A stretch of 64,000 nucleotides of DNA, from positions 466,501 to 530,500 of the forward strand of contig NZ_CP021434.1 of NCBI RefSeq assembly GCF_002162355.1, written 5' to 3'. The notes beneath the pieces are model-generated. The model searched no databases and was not told the DNA's origin. It worked only from the letters and a program-made list of their open reading frames with translations. The stretch's first letter is position 1. Each line of letters starts with the position of its first letter. Below, piece by piece: positions 7,407 through 14,986 of this stretch. The translations under genes and the position numbers were made by a program. This DNA is from Tumebacillus avium. Its GTDB lineage: Bacteria > Bacillota > Bacilli > Tumebacillales > Tumebacillaceae.

Positions 7407-9056
7407 TTACGCTTCCTTCCCTGACAAAATGCTGATCAGCGCTTGCACAGCGCCTTGTTCTGCCTGTTCCAGCTTATAAATCTCTTCTTGTGCCGCCCAG
7501 ATCTGCTTGCCTTTGGCGATCACTTCGCGGTGCTCGGCCCCATCCACTTCCCAGCGGCGGTTGGCGAGCGCGACGCCCATCTCAATGAAGCGCTGCGCTT
7601 CCAGGCGATACAGCGCCTTGATCTCCGCCGAGATGTCTTTGGCGTATTGGTACATGTATTCTTCGGAGGACAAGCCGCCTTCCTTGACAGCATTGGCGAG
7701 CAGCTCCGGCTGAAAATCGACGCGGAACTCGTCGGTCACCGCATTGTTGAACGCTTCATCACGCAGGCTGTACCGCTCCACTTCCTTGATCAAAATGCCG
7801 CGGATGTGCCAGTCGATGTTCGTCTGCACCTTGTCTTGGAGATCGGTGTACAGAGCTTGCAGGCGGTTGTCGATCTCCTCCTGCGTCTTCTTCGCCGAGC
7901 CGAACAGGAATCCGACTTTAAAGCCCGGACGGCGCGAGGCGATGTAGGCCCCCGCCTTCTCCGTGGTCTGGAACGGCGTGATCTTCGCGTTGTCGAGCAG
8001 CGTCGCGACCGCTTTTTTCATGTCGTCCTCAAGGTCGGGCGGCGCGGTGCGCCATGCTTCGTATTCCTCTCCCAGCACCGACGCGTCGCAGCTGATCTGC
8101 ATATAGTCGCCGAAGCTCTCCAGGAACTCGTGCAGCTCGGCCTTGCGCTCCGCATTTTGTGCCGCCTGCACTTTGGCATGCTCTTCAATCAGGTAGAGGC
8201 CGGATGCGACAACGCTGTTCTTGAGTAGGGCGCCTTTGTCCGCAAACAGCTCGCGGAGCTTGTCCTGCAACTGGTCGAACATGTTCTCGTCATGATCTTC
8301 TTCCATCAAAGACGTAAAGAACAAGCCATCCGGCTCGATCCCCCACGTGGCAAAGCCTTCGATGACACTTTCGCGGTACTCGTCAAAATCAAGCTCAAAG
8401 TCCATATGCTTGTCGATCTGATTGACGACGAGATAGACCGGCTTGCCGCGGTCTTTCAGCGTCTTGGTAAACGAAAAGTTCAACTCAGACTGGACATGGT
8501 TATAGTCCATGACATAGAAAATCACATCAGCCAGATGCAGCGCCGACTCGGTGGATACTTTATGCGCATCATCGGTCGAGTCGATCCCCGGCGTGTCCAT
8601 CACCGAGACGTGCTCGCCGAGCAGTTCGCTGGGATGCGTGATCTCGATCTTCACCACGGTGTTGCCGTCGGCCGCGTAGTTCTTGATCTTCTCAAGCTCC
8701 GTGTCGAGGTCGAATTCGATCGCGTCGCCGTCGGTGAGATAAGCGAGCGCTTTCTTTTCTGCGCCGCCTCTGATCTCCACGATGTTCGCCGAGGTCGGGA
8801 TCGGGCTGGACGGGAGGATGTCCGCGCCGAGCAACTTGTTGATCATGCTCGACTTGCCGGCGGAAAAATGTCCGCAGAAGGCGATCGCAAACGCTCCCTG
8901 CTCCCATTTCTCTGACAGCTCGGCCACTTTCGCCGCGTTTTTCTCATCGCCCGCCGCTGCCATCCGCTCACGGAGGACAGCCAAAGCGCGCGGCATCTCA
9001 TCCTGCCGCGCCTCGGCCTGCACTTGTTCTATTTGATCAATCGTTAATGTCGTCAT
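7407..9056 (-). CDS. Dynamin-like GTPase, first of a tandem pair (DynA D1-like)
   Basis: 549 residues. G-domain motifs: P-loop CGHFSAGKSSMINKLLGADI (about 57-76), SPIPTSAN as switch I, DTPGIDSTDDAH as G3, and VVNQIDKH as G4, all intact so GTP hydrolysis is expected. The remainder is alpha-helical. The ATG at 9056 is followed by TTLTIDQIEQVQ; the ribosome site (GGGGCTAAG) is modest. It is the promoter-proximal gene of a unit with the second dynamin and a small membrane protein. In Bacillus the fused protein protects membranes against pore-forming agents and phage; that function is inferred here by homology only. Confidence 0.9.
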   Translation of the reverse strand: MTTLTIDQIEQVQAEARQDEMPRALAVLRERMAAAGDEKNAAKVAELSEKWEQGAFAIAFCGHFSAGKSSMINKLLGADILPSSPIPTSANIVEIRGGAEKKALAYLTDGDAIEFDLDTELEKIKNYAADGNTVVKIEITHPSELLGEHVSVMDTPGIDSTDDAHKVSTESALHLADVIFYVMDYNHVQSELNFSFTKTLKDRGKPVYLVVNQIDKHMDFELDFDEYRESVIEGFATWGIEPDGLFFTSLMEEDHDENMFDQLQDKLRELFADKGALLKNSVVASGLYLIEEHAKVQAAQNAERKAELHEFLESFGDYMQISCDASVLGEEYEAWRTAPPDLEDDMKKAVATLLDNAKITPFQTTEKAGAYIASRRPGFKVGFLFGSAKKTQEEIDNRLQALYTDLQDKVQTNIDWHIRGILIKEVERYSLRDEAFNNAVTDEFRVDFQPELLANAVKEGGLSSEEYMYQYAKDISAEIKALYRLEAQRFIEMGVALANRRWEVDGAEHREVIAKGKQIWAAQEEIYKLEQAEQGAVQALISILSGKEA

Positions 9057-9114
9057 TCACTTAGCCCCGTTCTGTTCAGGAATCAACGCTATAAATTCTA
9101 TCATTCCTGATACA

Positions 9115-9149
9115 AGAAAAAAAGCGACCCTTTTTGGAAAGGCCGCTTT
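9115..9149 (-). terminator. Terminator downstream of the LanC gene
   Basis: Stem 9121-9129 with 9141-9149 (one mismatch), followed on the minus strand by a T run (9123-9115). It closes the lanC transcript and insulates the dynamin operon that follows. Confidence 0.8.
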
Positions 9150-9199
9150 TGCTTAAACTTTACTTAATCGAAACTAGCAAACTTAGATTTCGGCACAGC

Positions 9200-10450
9200 C
9201 TAGCGAATCAAAAATGCAGTCTCCCATGCCGTGCCCTGCTCCCCGATCCGGTCCAGCAGAACGAGGGCCGTTCCGGCCGCACCGTTGAGCAGCCCCGGAT
9301 CATCCCCATAGCCAAACGAAGTGTCCGGGTCGTACTCCGCCAGCACCCCGTCCAGCAGGCGGTCGCGCTGCACCGCCAAGTCGGCCGCCCCGCTGTCTGC
9401 CGCCATCGCGGCGGTCAATTGCAGCAACCCGGCCCGTCCATGGCAAAAATTCGGCTTGTGCGCATCCCACAGCTCCTCCGGCCGGCGGAACGTTTCGCGG
9501 TACGAAGCCACCGCCTCCTCCTGCCAGTCACTCCGCCCCAGCGCCCGTCCGGCCAGCCAGATCATCCGCGCCACGCCGGGTGCGCCGTAGCACCAGCCTT
9601 CGCGATAATACGGCTGCAGCACCCGCCCGGCCTGCAAGTCTGCCCATTTGACATGCGTCGGCCAATAGCTGCCCGTCGCATCCGTCTGCCGCCATGAGAT
9701 CAGCCAGTCGGCGATACGCGTGACCGCCCCGCTCTGCCCCGGCACCTCGATCCCCGCTTCCAGCGCCAGGGACAGCAGGCCCAGCACGCCGGGAATCCCG
9801 TGTGACAGACCAAGATTCAAGTGCCCTTGCGGTGACAACCGCCGTTCCTGCGGCGTCGCCAGCTGGTCAAACGAAATGTACCAGCCCGGCACCTCCACCC
9901 CGTCCACCAGCTTCGGCGCGGTCAGCCGCACCAGATACTCCAGCACGCGCAACAGCGCCGCCTTCATCTCCGGCCGTTCTGCCGTCAACAGCAGGTAGCG
10001 CCCGACGCCGCTCATCCCTTGGATCAGTTCAAAGTCAACCGCCTTCACGCCGCCGCCCAGCCGCTGCGTTCTGTCGGCCAGCTGCTCGTCCAGACTGCGC
10101 AGCAACAGACCGTGTAGCTGTTCCGTAAACTGCACATAGCGCGTCCCGCCGCGCGACAAGCTGCGCACAGCCATCGCCACCCCGGCCACGCCGAGCCAGA
10201 GCGACAGCGACGTCAGAGGGCGTTGTGCCATCTCGCCTTGCAGCGCCTGGAGCAGCGCGTGCCCTTTCAAGTCCCATCCTGCATCCGGTTCCAAGCGATC
10301 CAGTTCGCCGAGCAGCGGACAGATGCCCGCATAGCCGTTGGCGAAGTCGTATCCGATCCAAGAAGGTTCCGTCCGGATCGCCTCGAACCGCTGCAGGTCA
10401 GAGGTGCGTTGCCCGATAACTCTCGCGATGTCCATGATCTTCTCCCGCAT
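9200..10450 (-). CDS. LanC-like lanthionine cyclase
   Basis: 416-residue zinc enzyme of the lanthionine synthetase C family, which adds Cys thiols to dehydroalanine/dehydrobutyrine in a precursor peptide. The alpha-toroid repeats carry the GxxG signatures (GYAGI, GVAGVAM, GMSGVGR, SHGIPGV, GAPGVAR, CHGRAGLL, LNGAAGTAL). The three zinc ligands are present: Cys287 in WCYGAPG and Cys336-His337 in FCHGRAG, and SHG (216-218) supplies the catalytic His region. Start at 10450 with AAGGAGG 8 nt upstream. It follows the precursor gene after a terminator hairpin. No LanB dehydratase, LanM, transporter or protease lies within the window, so the missing steps must be encoded elsewhere. Confidence 0.92.
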   Translation of the reverse strand: MREKIMDIARVIGQRTSDLQRFEAIRTEPSWIGYDFANGYAGICPLLGELDRLEPDAGWDLKGHALLQALQGEMAQRPLTSLSLWLGVAGVAMAVRSLSRGGTRYVQFTEQLHGLLLRSLDEQLADRTQRLGGGVKAVDFELIQGMSGVGRYLLLTAERPEMKAALLRVLEYLVRLTAPKLVDGVEVPGWYISFDQLATPQERRLSPQGHLNLGLSHGIPGVLGLLSLALEAGIEVPGQSGAVTRIADWLISWRQTDATGSYWPTHVKWADLQAGRVLQPYYREGWCYGAPGVARMIWLAGRALGRSDWQEEAVASYRETFRRPEELWDAHKPNFCHGRAGLLQLTAAMAADSGAADLAVQRDRLLDGVLAEYDPDTSFGYGDDPGLLNGAAGTALVLLDRIGEQGTAWETAFLIR

Positions 10451-10474
10451 CTCACAGCCTCCTTCAGATAAAGA

Positions 10475-10506
10475 AAGACACCAACGGCTGCTGCCCTTGG
10501 TGTCTT
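10475..10506 (-). terminator. Hairpin between precursor peptide gene and lanC
   Basis: An 11-bp stem (AAAGACACCAA with its complement) with a T-rich 3' side on the minus strand. It lies after the precursor stop codon and ends before the lanC ribosome site. Partial readthrough here would give high precursor and lower enzyme levels, a common arrangement in RiPP operons. Confidence 0.75.
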
Positions 10507-10519
10507 TGCTCCTGTCAAA

Positions 10520-10672
10520 CTAGCAAACTTGAACTTCCGGACCGATTTCGTCTTGAGCCGGAGCATAAGAGCAGTTCACAGACGGGCCCCACGGATACGC
10601 GGTGGTGTCACCTTCCGTTGTTACTGCCAGTTCAGTTACAGTCAAATCTAGATCAAACATATCCTTTTTCAT
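10520..10672 (-). CDS. Lanthipeptide-type precursor peptide
   Basis: 50-codon ORF. The leader reads MKKDMFDLDLTVTELAVTTE, with an FDLDL motif that corresponds to the FNLD box used by class I lanthipeptide enzymes. The candidate core (GDTTAYPWGPSVNCSY onward, ending EVQVC) has two Cys, at positions 34 and 50, and a few Ser/Thr. The ATG at 10672 has GGGAGG 8 nt upstream. It is directly upstream of the lanC gene on the same strand, which supports a substrate-enzyme relation. The core is unlike nisin or subtilin, has few dehydratable residues, and I do not recognise it. Cleavage site and ring pattern are unknown. Confidence 0.78.
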   Translation of the reverse strand: MKKDMFDLDLTVTELAVTTEGDTTAYPWGPSVNCSYAPAQDEIGPEVQVC

Positions 10673-10834
10673 TACTTGTTCCTCCCTTAACTTTTATTGT
10701 TTTGCAGTATCATAATCAATATATTATCACTATTCCATCAATTGACAAGTCCTATCTTTTTCCTAGTCTTTCATTCCTACACAAACTCCGTTATGATGGA
10801 ACATGTACTCTGAAAACGGGAGTGTGAGAAACGC

Positions 10835-11299
10835 ATGGCAGAAGTAGAAATGAAAGACTTGGAACTGAAAGACCTGAGCGTAGAAGAAGAAGCGCAGCTT
10901 TCGCGCACGCTTCAATTAGAAGATAAGATTCTTCGATACTTCCAAAACAAAGAGATCGAAAAAGAGCGCAAAGAAGAAAACAAGCTCCTGTTCGAAGAGA
11001 TCGAGCAGTTTTTCGAAGACTCCGAAGAAGATGACATGGTGCTGCCGTTGCCCAACGGCGAATTCGCAGTGCTTTCCAAAAAAGCGTATGTCAAAGACAA
11101 CTTTGACAAAGACGCCCTGGCCCAAGAGCTCCTGATCGCCAAAGACGAGCTGAAAACTCCGTTCGATTATTCCATCCTGACCGCGCAAGGCAAGCTGACC
11201 CCGGACATGATCTCCAAGCACACCTTGACCGAGACCATCGTCAAAATCCGCTTATCCAAGCGCAAGACCAAGCCCCGCAAGAAAAAAGAAACTCTCTAG
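10835..11299 (+). CDS. Hypothetical acidic/charged protein
   Basis: 154 residues, not recognised. The first 70 residues are very acidic and probably helical (KDLELKDLSVEEEAQLSRTL, then EIEQFFEDSEEDDMVLPLPN); the C-terminal end is strongly basic (KIRLSKRKTKPRKKKETL). The middle (GEFAVLSKKAYVKDNFDKDA) looks globular. The ATG at 10835 has GGGAG about 10 nt upstream. No signal peptide or membrane segment. It is divergent from the lantibiotic-like operon and is closed by a terminator, and there is nothing to tie it to either neighbour. Confidence 0.75.
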   Translation: MAEVEMKDLELKDLSVEEEAQLSRTLQLEDKILRYFQNKEIEKERKEENKLLFEEIEQFFEDSEEDDMVLPLPNGEFAVLSKKAYVKDNFDKDALAQELLIAKDELKTPFDYSILTAQGKLTPDMISKHTLTETIVKIRLSKRKTKPRKKKETL

Positions 11300-11326
11300 G
11301 GCAGGAAGATCTGCCCCCAAAATGGA

Positions 11327-11364
11327 AATCCTCCCCTTAAAGAACACAAAGGGGAGGATTTTTT
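11327..11364 (+). terminator. Terminator hairpin that contains the next gene's ribosome site
   Basis: Stem 11327-11338 with 11349-11360 followed by a T run (11359-11364). The right arm GGGGAGG is also the only ribosome binding site for the gene starting with TTG at 11363. A second smaller hairpin (GGGCAG/CTGCCC, 11299-11316) precedes it. Confidence 0.75.
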
Positions 11365-12469
11365 GCATACGCTCACCAAACACCAAGTACAGCGCCTTGC
11401 GCTGTACAAACAAGGCTTATACCATACGCCGACGGCGTCAACGCCCGAAGAAGCCCTGACCATCTTCCAAAACTTAGGCTGCGTGCAGCTCGACACCCTC
11501 AACGTCGTCACCCGCAGCCAGCACCTGATCTTCTGGTCCCGCATGCAAGAATTCCAAACCGACTGGTTCCACCAGTTCTACGAGCAACACCACATGTTCG
11601 AGCATTACCTGCATGCCTTATCCGTCCTGCCGATGCAGGAGCATCCTTACATGCAGCCCTTCCTGCGCCATTTCCAAGAAACCCGTGTCGAGCGCACCCC
11701 GCTCCACGACCAGCTCCTGCAAGCGATCGAGCAGCATGGCACCTTGACCGGCCAGCAGGCGGCCCGCGTCTTAGAGCTGCCCCAAACACAAAAAGACACC
11801 TGGCAGCTCAGCCCGGTGCGCCGCGCCCTCGACCAGCTCTGGCGCAGCGGGGAAATTGGCGCGCTTCGCGACACCAAGTTCCACAAAGTCTATTGCCGCC
11901 TCCAAGACCAAGTGCCAAGCAATCTCCTAAACCAAACCCAAACCACAGCCGACACCATCCACCGCTACGTCCACAAGGCCGTATCAGCCATGGGAGCGGC
12001 CACCGAGTCAGACATCGCCGACTACTTCCGCTTCAAGCGCCAGACGGTGCGTCCGCACCTCACCGACTTCCAACAAGTCCAAGTCGCAGGCGACAGCGAG
12101 CCCTACTACATGCTCCCAGAAGACGCCGAGTTGCTGCCGCAGCTCGAGGACGAGCCGACGCACAGCACCTTCCTCTCGCCCTTCGACAACCTGATCTGGC
12201 ACCGTCCGCGACTCGAAAAAATCTTCGACACCCACTTCCGCCTCGAATCCTACGTCCCTGAGGCCAAGCGCCAATTCGGCTACTTCGCCCTCCCGATCCT
12301 CATCCGAGGATCGATCGTTGGCACGATCGACCTGAAGGCCGATCGCAAAAAGAAAACAATCAACATCAACAAACTGGTGATCTTCGATCCCCAAAAACAA
12401 AACCACCCCAACTACCAGCCCGAAATCGAGACGATCTTACATCGCCTCACCCAGTTCTTAGGCTTCTAA
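11363..12469 (+). CDS. YcaQ/AlkX-type DNA glycosylase-like winged-helix protein
   Basis: 368 residues of the HTH_42/YcaQ family, whose studied members (AlkZ, AlkX) are DNA glycosylases that unhook interstrand crosslinks. The catalytic QxQ/QxD motif region is present as Gln42-Leu43-Asp44 in LGCVQLDTLNVVTRSQHLIF, i.e. the QxD form of the AlkX branch. Further family marks are the winged helices in the middle and SPFDNLIWHRPRLEKIFD near residue 280. The start is a TTG at 11363, in the T run of the preceding hairpin, with GGGGAGG 6 nt upstream; no better in-frame start exists before residue 60. It is a lone gene convergent with the structured RNA and regulator at 12.5-14 kb. Confidence 0.85.
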   Translation: MHTLTKHQVQRLALYKQGLYHTPTASTPEEALTIFQNLGCVQLDTLNVVTRSQHLIFWSRMQEFQTDWFHQFYEQHHMFEHYLHALSVLPMQEHPYMQPFLRHFQETRVERTPLHDQLLQAIEQHGTLTGQQAARVLELPQTQKDTWQLSPVRRALDQLWRSGEIGALRDTKFHKVYCRLQDQVPSNLLNQTQTTADTIHRYVHKAVSAMGAATESDIADYFRFKRQTVRPHLTDFQQVQVAGDSEPYYMLPEDAELLPQLEDEPTHSTFLSPFDNLIWHRPRLEKIFDTHFRLESYVPEAKRQFGYFALPILIRGSIVGTIDLKADRKKKTININKLVIFDPQKQNHPNYQPEIETILHRLTQFLGF

Positions 12470-12640
12470 AAAAAACAAACACCCGCCGCCCCGAGAAGCT
12501 CGGGGGAGGGCGGGATATGCGGAAGTGGTGATCTTTGAATCTTTACCCATCCGCTAAAAAGGTTTTACGGTTTTACTCAATCAAGGGGTACAGATGAAAC
12601 GTGAACCCGGAGCATGTCCCGCCCGGACCCGACCACCCAG
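12468..12640 (-). ncRNA. Candidate structured RNA element, copy A
   Basis: Begins directly after the stop codon of the HTH-TPR regulator. A closing helix pairs 12624-12617 with 12515-12508 (GGGCGGGA/TCCCGCCC) and continues after one mismatch; an inner hairpin pairs GCGGA (12554-12550) with TCCGC (12523-12519); CCTTGATTGAGTAA sits between them. The element ends in a 7-bp terminator hairpin (12505-12489) and eight T (12475-12468). A second copy lies at 28171-28339, with an identical 24-nt 5' block and base changes that keep the helices. No conserved reading frame exists between copies. Known families were not recognised; it may be a small RNA, a 3' UTR element or an attenuator. Confidence 0.72.
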
Positions 12641-13969
12641 CTACCTCCGCAACCCAAACGCCAACACCTTTTCATTCAACCCTATAGCCGTCCGGTACAA
12701 CTCCACCGCCCGACCATCCTTCCTCTCAAACAACACATCAGCCAACTCCACAGCCAGCTCATACGCCTCCCCCACAACCGAGTGCTGCGCATAAATCCCC
12801 AGCACCTCCATCGCCTGTTCCACATAAACCTCAAACTTACCCGCATCCCGCTCCACCCAACTCCGAATCTGCAGCGCCCTCGCGTGTTCCATATAAAACT
12901 GCCCGCCCGAGCGCTCCACAATCCCCAGCACGTCCGCCAGATGTCCCAAACACTTCTGCACATCCCCAACAGCCAGCGCAATCTCCGCCAGATTCAAATA
13001 AGGGTCACACAAATACTGCTCCTGATTCAGCAGCTCATACACCTGCAGCGCCCGCTGAAAATGAGCGTTCGCCTGCCCATACTCCCCGGCCGCCTTATAC
13101 AGACAGCCGAGATTATTATTAATCGTCGCCACATCAAACAAAAGCTGATTATCCTGCGCCTCCTTCAGCGTCCCGATAAACAACCCCTTCGCCTTCTCCG
13201 ACTGCCCCATCTTCCGCAAAATCGTCGCCTTATAATAAGTGCACCGAATCCGCGTCAAATGCATCGACAGCTCCTGTGACAACTGCTCCGCCTTCTCCAT
13301 ATAGCGCAGAGCCGTCCGATAGTTCTGCATATAAAAATGGCAATCCGCCAGTTCATAATACGTCCGCAGATGCGACTCATTCTTGCCGTCGACATGTTCA
13401 AACTCCTCATCCGCCTGGCAATAGCAATCATGCGCCATCATCATATTCCCGCACAGCCGGTGCGCCTTGCCCAGCTCGATCAGCAATTCCACCCGCTGTT
13501 TCGGCTCCTCGCATCCATCCGGCTCAGCCAATACCTCCGTGATCAGCTCGACCGCCTGCACACAGCCGTTCAAGCGGTTCAACAGCCGGCATTCTCCCAA
13601 TACCGCCTCCATAAAAATCCGGCGATACCCATGCTCCCGTGCTGTCGCGCTGACCTTCCGAAAATACCCAAAGGCCCGCTCATCATGCCCGGCCAGCGTT
13701 GCCGCCTTGGCCAGTTCCAGCGTTTCCGTCAGTTCATCGTGCAGCGAATCGGCCGATTCCAGCTGCTCCATCGTCACCCCCAGCCGCTCCGCCAAAACTT
13801 TCAGCAGCGAGGGCTTAAGATGCGTCTTGCCGTTTTCCACCTTGCTCAACTGCGAAATGCTGCACAGTCCTTCCGCTGCCTCATCCTGCGTAAATCCGCG
13901 CAGCAGCCGGTAGCGGCGCAAGTTCTCCCCGATAATGCGGTTTCTGGCTTCCCCATCAAGCGCCAGCAC
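12641..13969 (-). CDS. HTH-TPR transcription regulator (RRNPP-like)
   Basis: 442 residues. An N-terminal XRE helix-turn-helix (ARNRIIGENLRRYRLLRGFT, then DEAAEGLCSISQLSKVENGK) is followed by about eight TPR-type helical repeats (for example TINNNLGCLYKAAGEYGQAN). This is the architecture of peptide-sensing RRNPP regulators. The GTG start at 13969 is preferred because GAGGTG lies 6 nt upstream, exactly as in its paralogue at 25.7-27 kb, which also comes out at 442 residues; an ORF reading from 14053 would add an unrelated hydrophobic stretch. Unlike that paralogue no secreted peptide gene follows; a structured RNA begins at its stop codon instead. Confidence 0.87.
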   Translation of the reverse strand: MLALDGEARNRIIGENLRRYRLLRGFTQDEAAEGLCSISQLSKVENGKTHLKPSLLKVLAERLGVTMEQLESADSLHDELTETLELAKAATLAGHDERAFGYFRKVSATAREHGYRRIFMEAVLGECRLLNRLNGCVQAVELITEVLAEPDGCEEPKQRVELLIELGKAHRLCGNMMMAHDCYCQADEEFEHVDGKNESHLRTYYELADCHFYMQNYRTALRYMEKAEQLSQELSMHLTRIRCTYYKATILRKMGQSEKAKGLFIGTLKEAQDNQLLFDVATINNNLGCLYKAAGEYGQANAHFQRALQVYELLNQEQYLCDPYLNLAEIALAVGDVQKCLGHLADVLGIVERSGGQFYMEHARALQIRSWVERDAGKFEVYVEQAMEVLGIYAQHSVVGEAYELAVELADVLFERKDGRAVELYRTAIGLNEKVLAFGLRR

Positions 13970-14105
13970 CCTCTTCACCTCAATTCCGTAAATCACGCAT
14001 ATAACTATTATAGCGAAACTAGGATAGATAAAAAGGTCTAACGTGTAGTACAATCAAGTAACAATCGAAGTTAACTTCTGTATCAAAGTTCGTGAGGTGA
14101 TTGAT

Positions 14106-14936
14106 ATGAGTCCAATCCAAGATGTAGCTTCTCATTTGATCCAAGAAAAAGAGCACGTCAGCGAACGCGTGATTTTAGATATCATCGCCAAACTGAGCTT
14201 GCGCCTCGAAGACATCGAAGAGCACGCCTACCTGGAGAGCCGCTCCAGATTCTCCAATCTGGCAGAGCTGATGGGCAAAGCGCTCGTCCATGAGCCGGGC
14301 GAAATTTTTGCAGAAGTGGAACGCTGGAGCCGCAACTTAGGCGAACAGGCCGCGCAAAACGGAGAGCCGCTCGACCAGACGCTTGCCGTGATTCCCAACA
14401 TCCGCGCCGCTTTCCTGCGTTATGTCGGGAGAATCTCGCAAGAAAATGCCCTCAACTTTGACGAGTACATGGTCATCCAAGAGCGCATCAACCACACGCT
14501 CGACATCTCGATCAACGAGACGATCAAAGCGCACGACCAGTACAAACAGAAACTGATCGAGCTCGCCCGCATCGAAGCGGCCGAACTCTCCGCCCCGATC
14601 GTCCCGATCTTACATAAGATCGCCGTGCTCCCGCTGATTGGCACCATCGATACCTTCCGCGCCGAGCAGATCCATAACAAAGTCATACCGCAGATTGCCG
14701 AGCTCGATCTGAACATTTTGATCATCGACCTGTCCGGCATCCAAGTGATCGACACCTTGACCACCGACCACCTGTTCCGCATTTATAACGTGCTTCGGCT
14801 GATCGGCGTCCACGTCGTCCTGACCGGCATCCGTCCCGAACTCGCCCAGACGGCGATCGGCATCGGACTGGATTTTTCCTCGATCGAGACCTACCTCACC
14901 GTCCAGCAGGCCCTGTCGCGCCTAACTGGCAAATAA
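14106..14936 (+). CDS. RsbR-type stressosome protein (STAS domain)
   Basis: 276 residues with a helical N-terminal sensor domain (1-150) and a C-terminal STAS domain (155-270). The STAS part reads IIDLSGIQVIDTLTTDHLFR, then VVLTGIRPELAQTAIGIGLD, aligning with RsbRA of B. subtilis. Ser210 occupies the place of RsbRA Thr171 and Thr249 that of Thr205, so both phosphorylation sites are available to an RsbT-like kinase. The N-terminal domain resembles the non-haem globin fold of RsbR. I chose ATG 14106 with GAGGTGA 5 nt upstream over a GTG at 14097. No rsbS, rsbT or rsbX is nearby, so it is an unlinked paralogue. Confidence 0.9.
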   Translation: MSPIQDVASHLIQEKEHVSERVILDIIAKLSLRLEDIEEHAYLESRSRFSNLAELMGKALVHEPGEIFAEVERWSRNLGEQAAQNGEPLDQTLAVIPNIRAAFLRYVGRISQENALNFDEYMVIQERINHTLDISINETIKAHDQYKQKLIELARIEAAELSAPIVPILHKIAVLPLIGTIDTFRAEQIHNKVIPQIAELDLNILIIDLSGIQVIDTLTTDHLFRIYNVLRLIGVHVVLTGIRPELAQTAIGIGLDFSSIETYLTVQQALSRLTGK

Positions 14937-14939
14937 AAA

Positions 14940-14966
14940 GAGCCATCCATTTGGATGGCTCTTCTG
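14940..14966. terminator. Terminator between convergent rsbR-like and SMC genes
   Basis: Stem 14940-14949 with 14952-14961 (GAGCCATCCA and its complement), followed by a TTCTGCTTT tract on the plus strand and preceded by AAATAAAAAG, so it can serve both strands. Confidence 0.85.
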
Positions 14967-14986
14967 CTTTGCCCTCAGTACATACA

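Noticed and set aside
10618..10827. 69-codon plus-strand ORF upstream of the acidic hypothetical gene
   Set aside because: No ribosome site; it overlaps the start and promoter region of the lanthipeptide-type precursor on the other strand.
12500..12640. Possible propeptide gene after the first HTH-TPR regulator
   Set aside because: Short frames exist but lack a signal peptide, and the matching region at 28.2 kb has stops in those frames; conservation follows helices, not codons.
13970..14053. N-terminal extension (possible membrane anchor) of the first HTH-TPR regulator
   Set aside because: The paralogue at 25.7 kb starts with the same GAGGTG spacing at the position of 13969, so the hydrophobic stretch is untranslated leader.
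14940..14986. A hidden JetD/MksG nuclease gene after the SMC gene
   Set aside because: Only 46 nt and a terminator separate the SMC stop from the convergent RsbR-like gene; no topoisomerase-VI-like ORF was found in the window.
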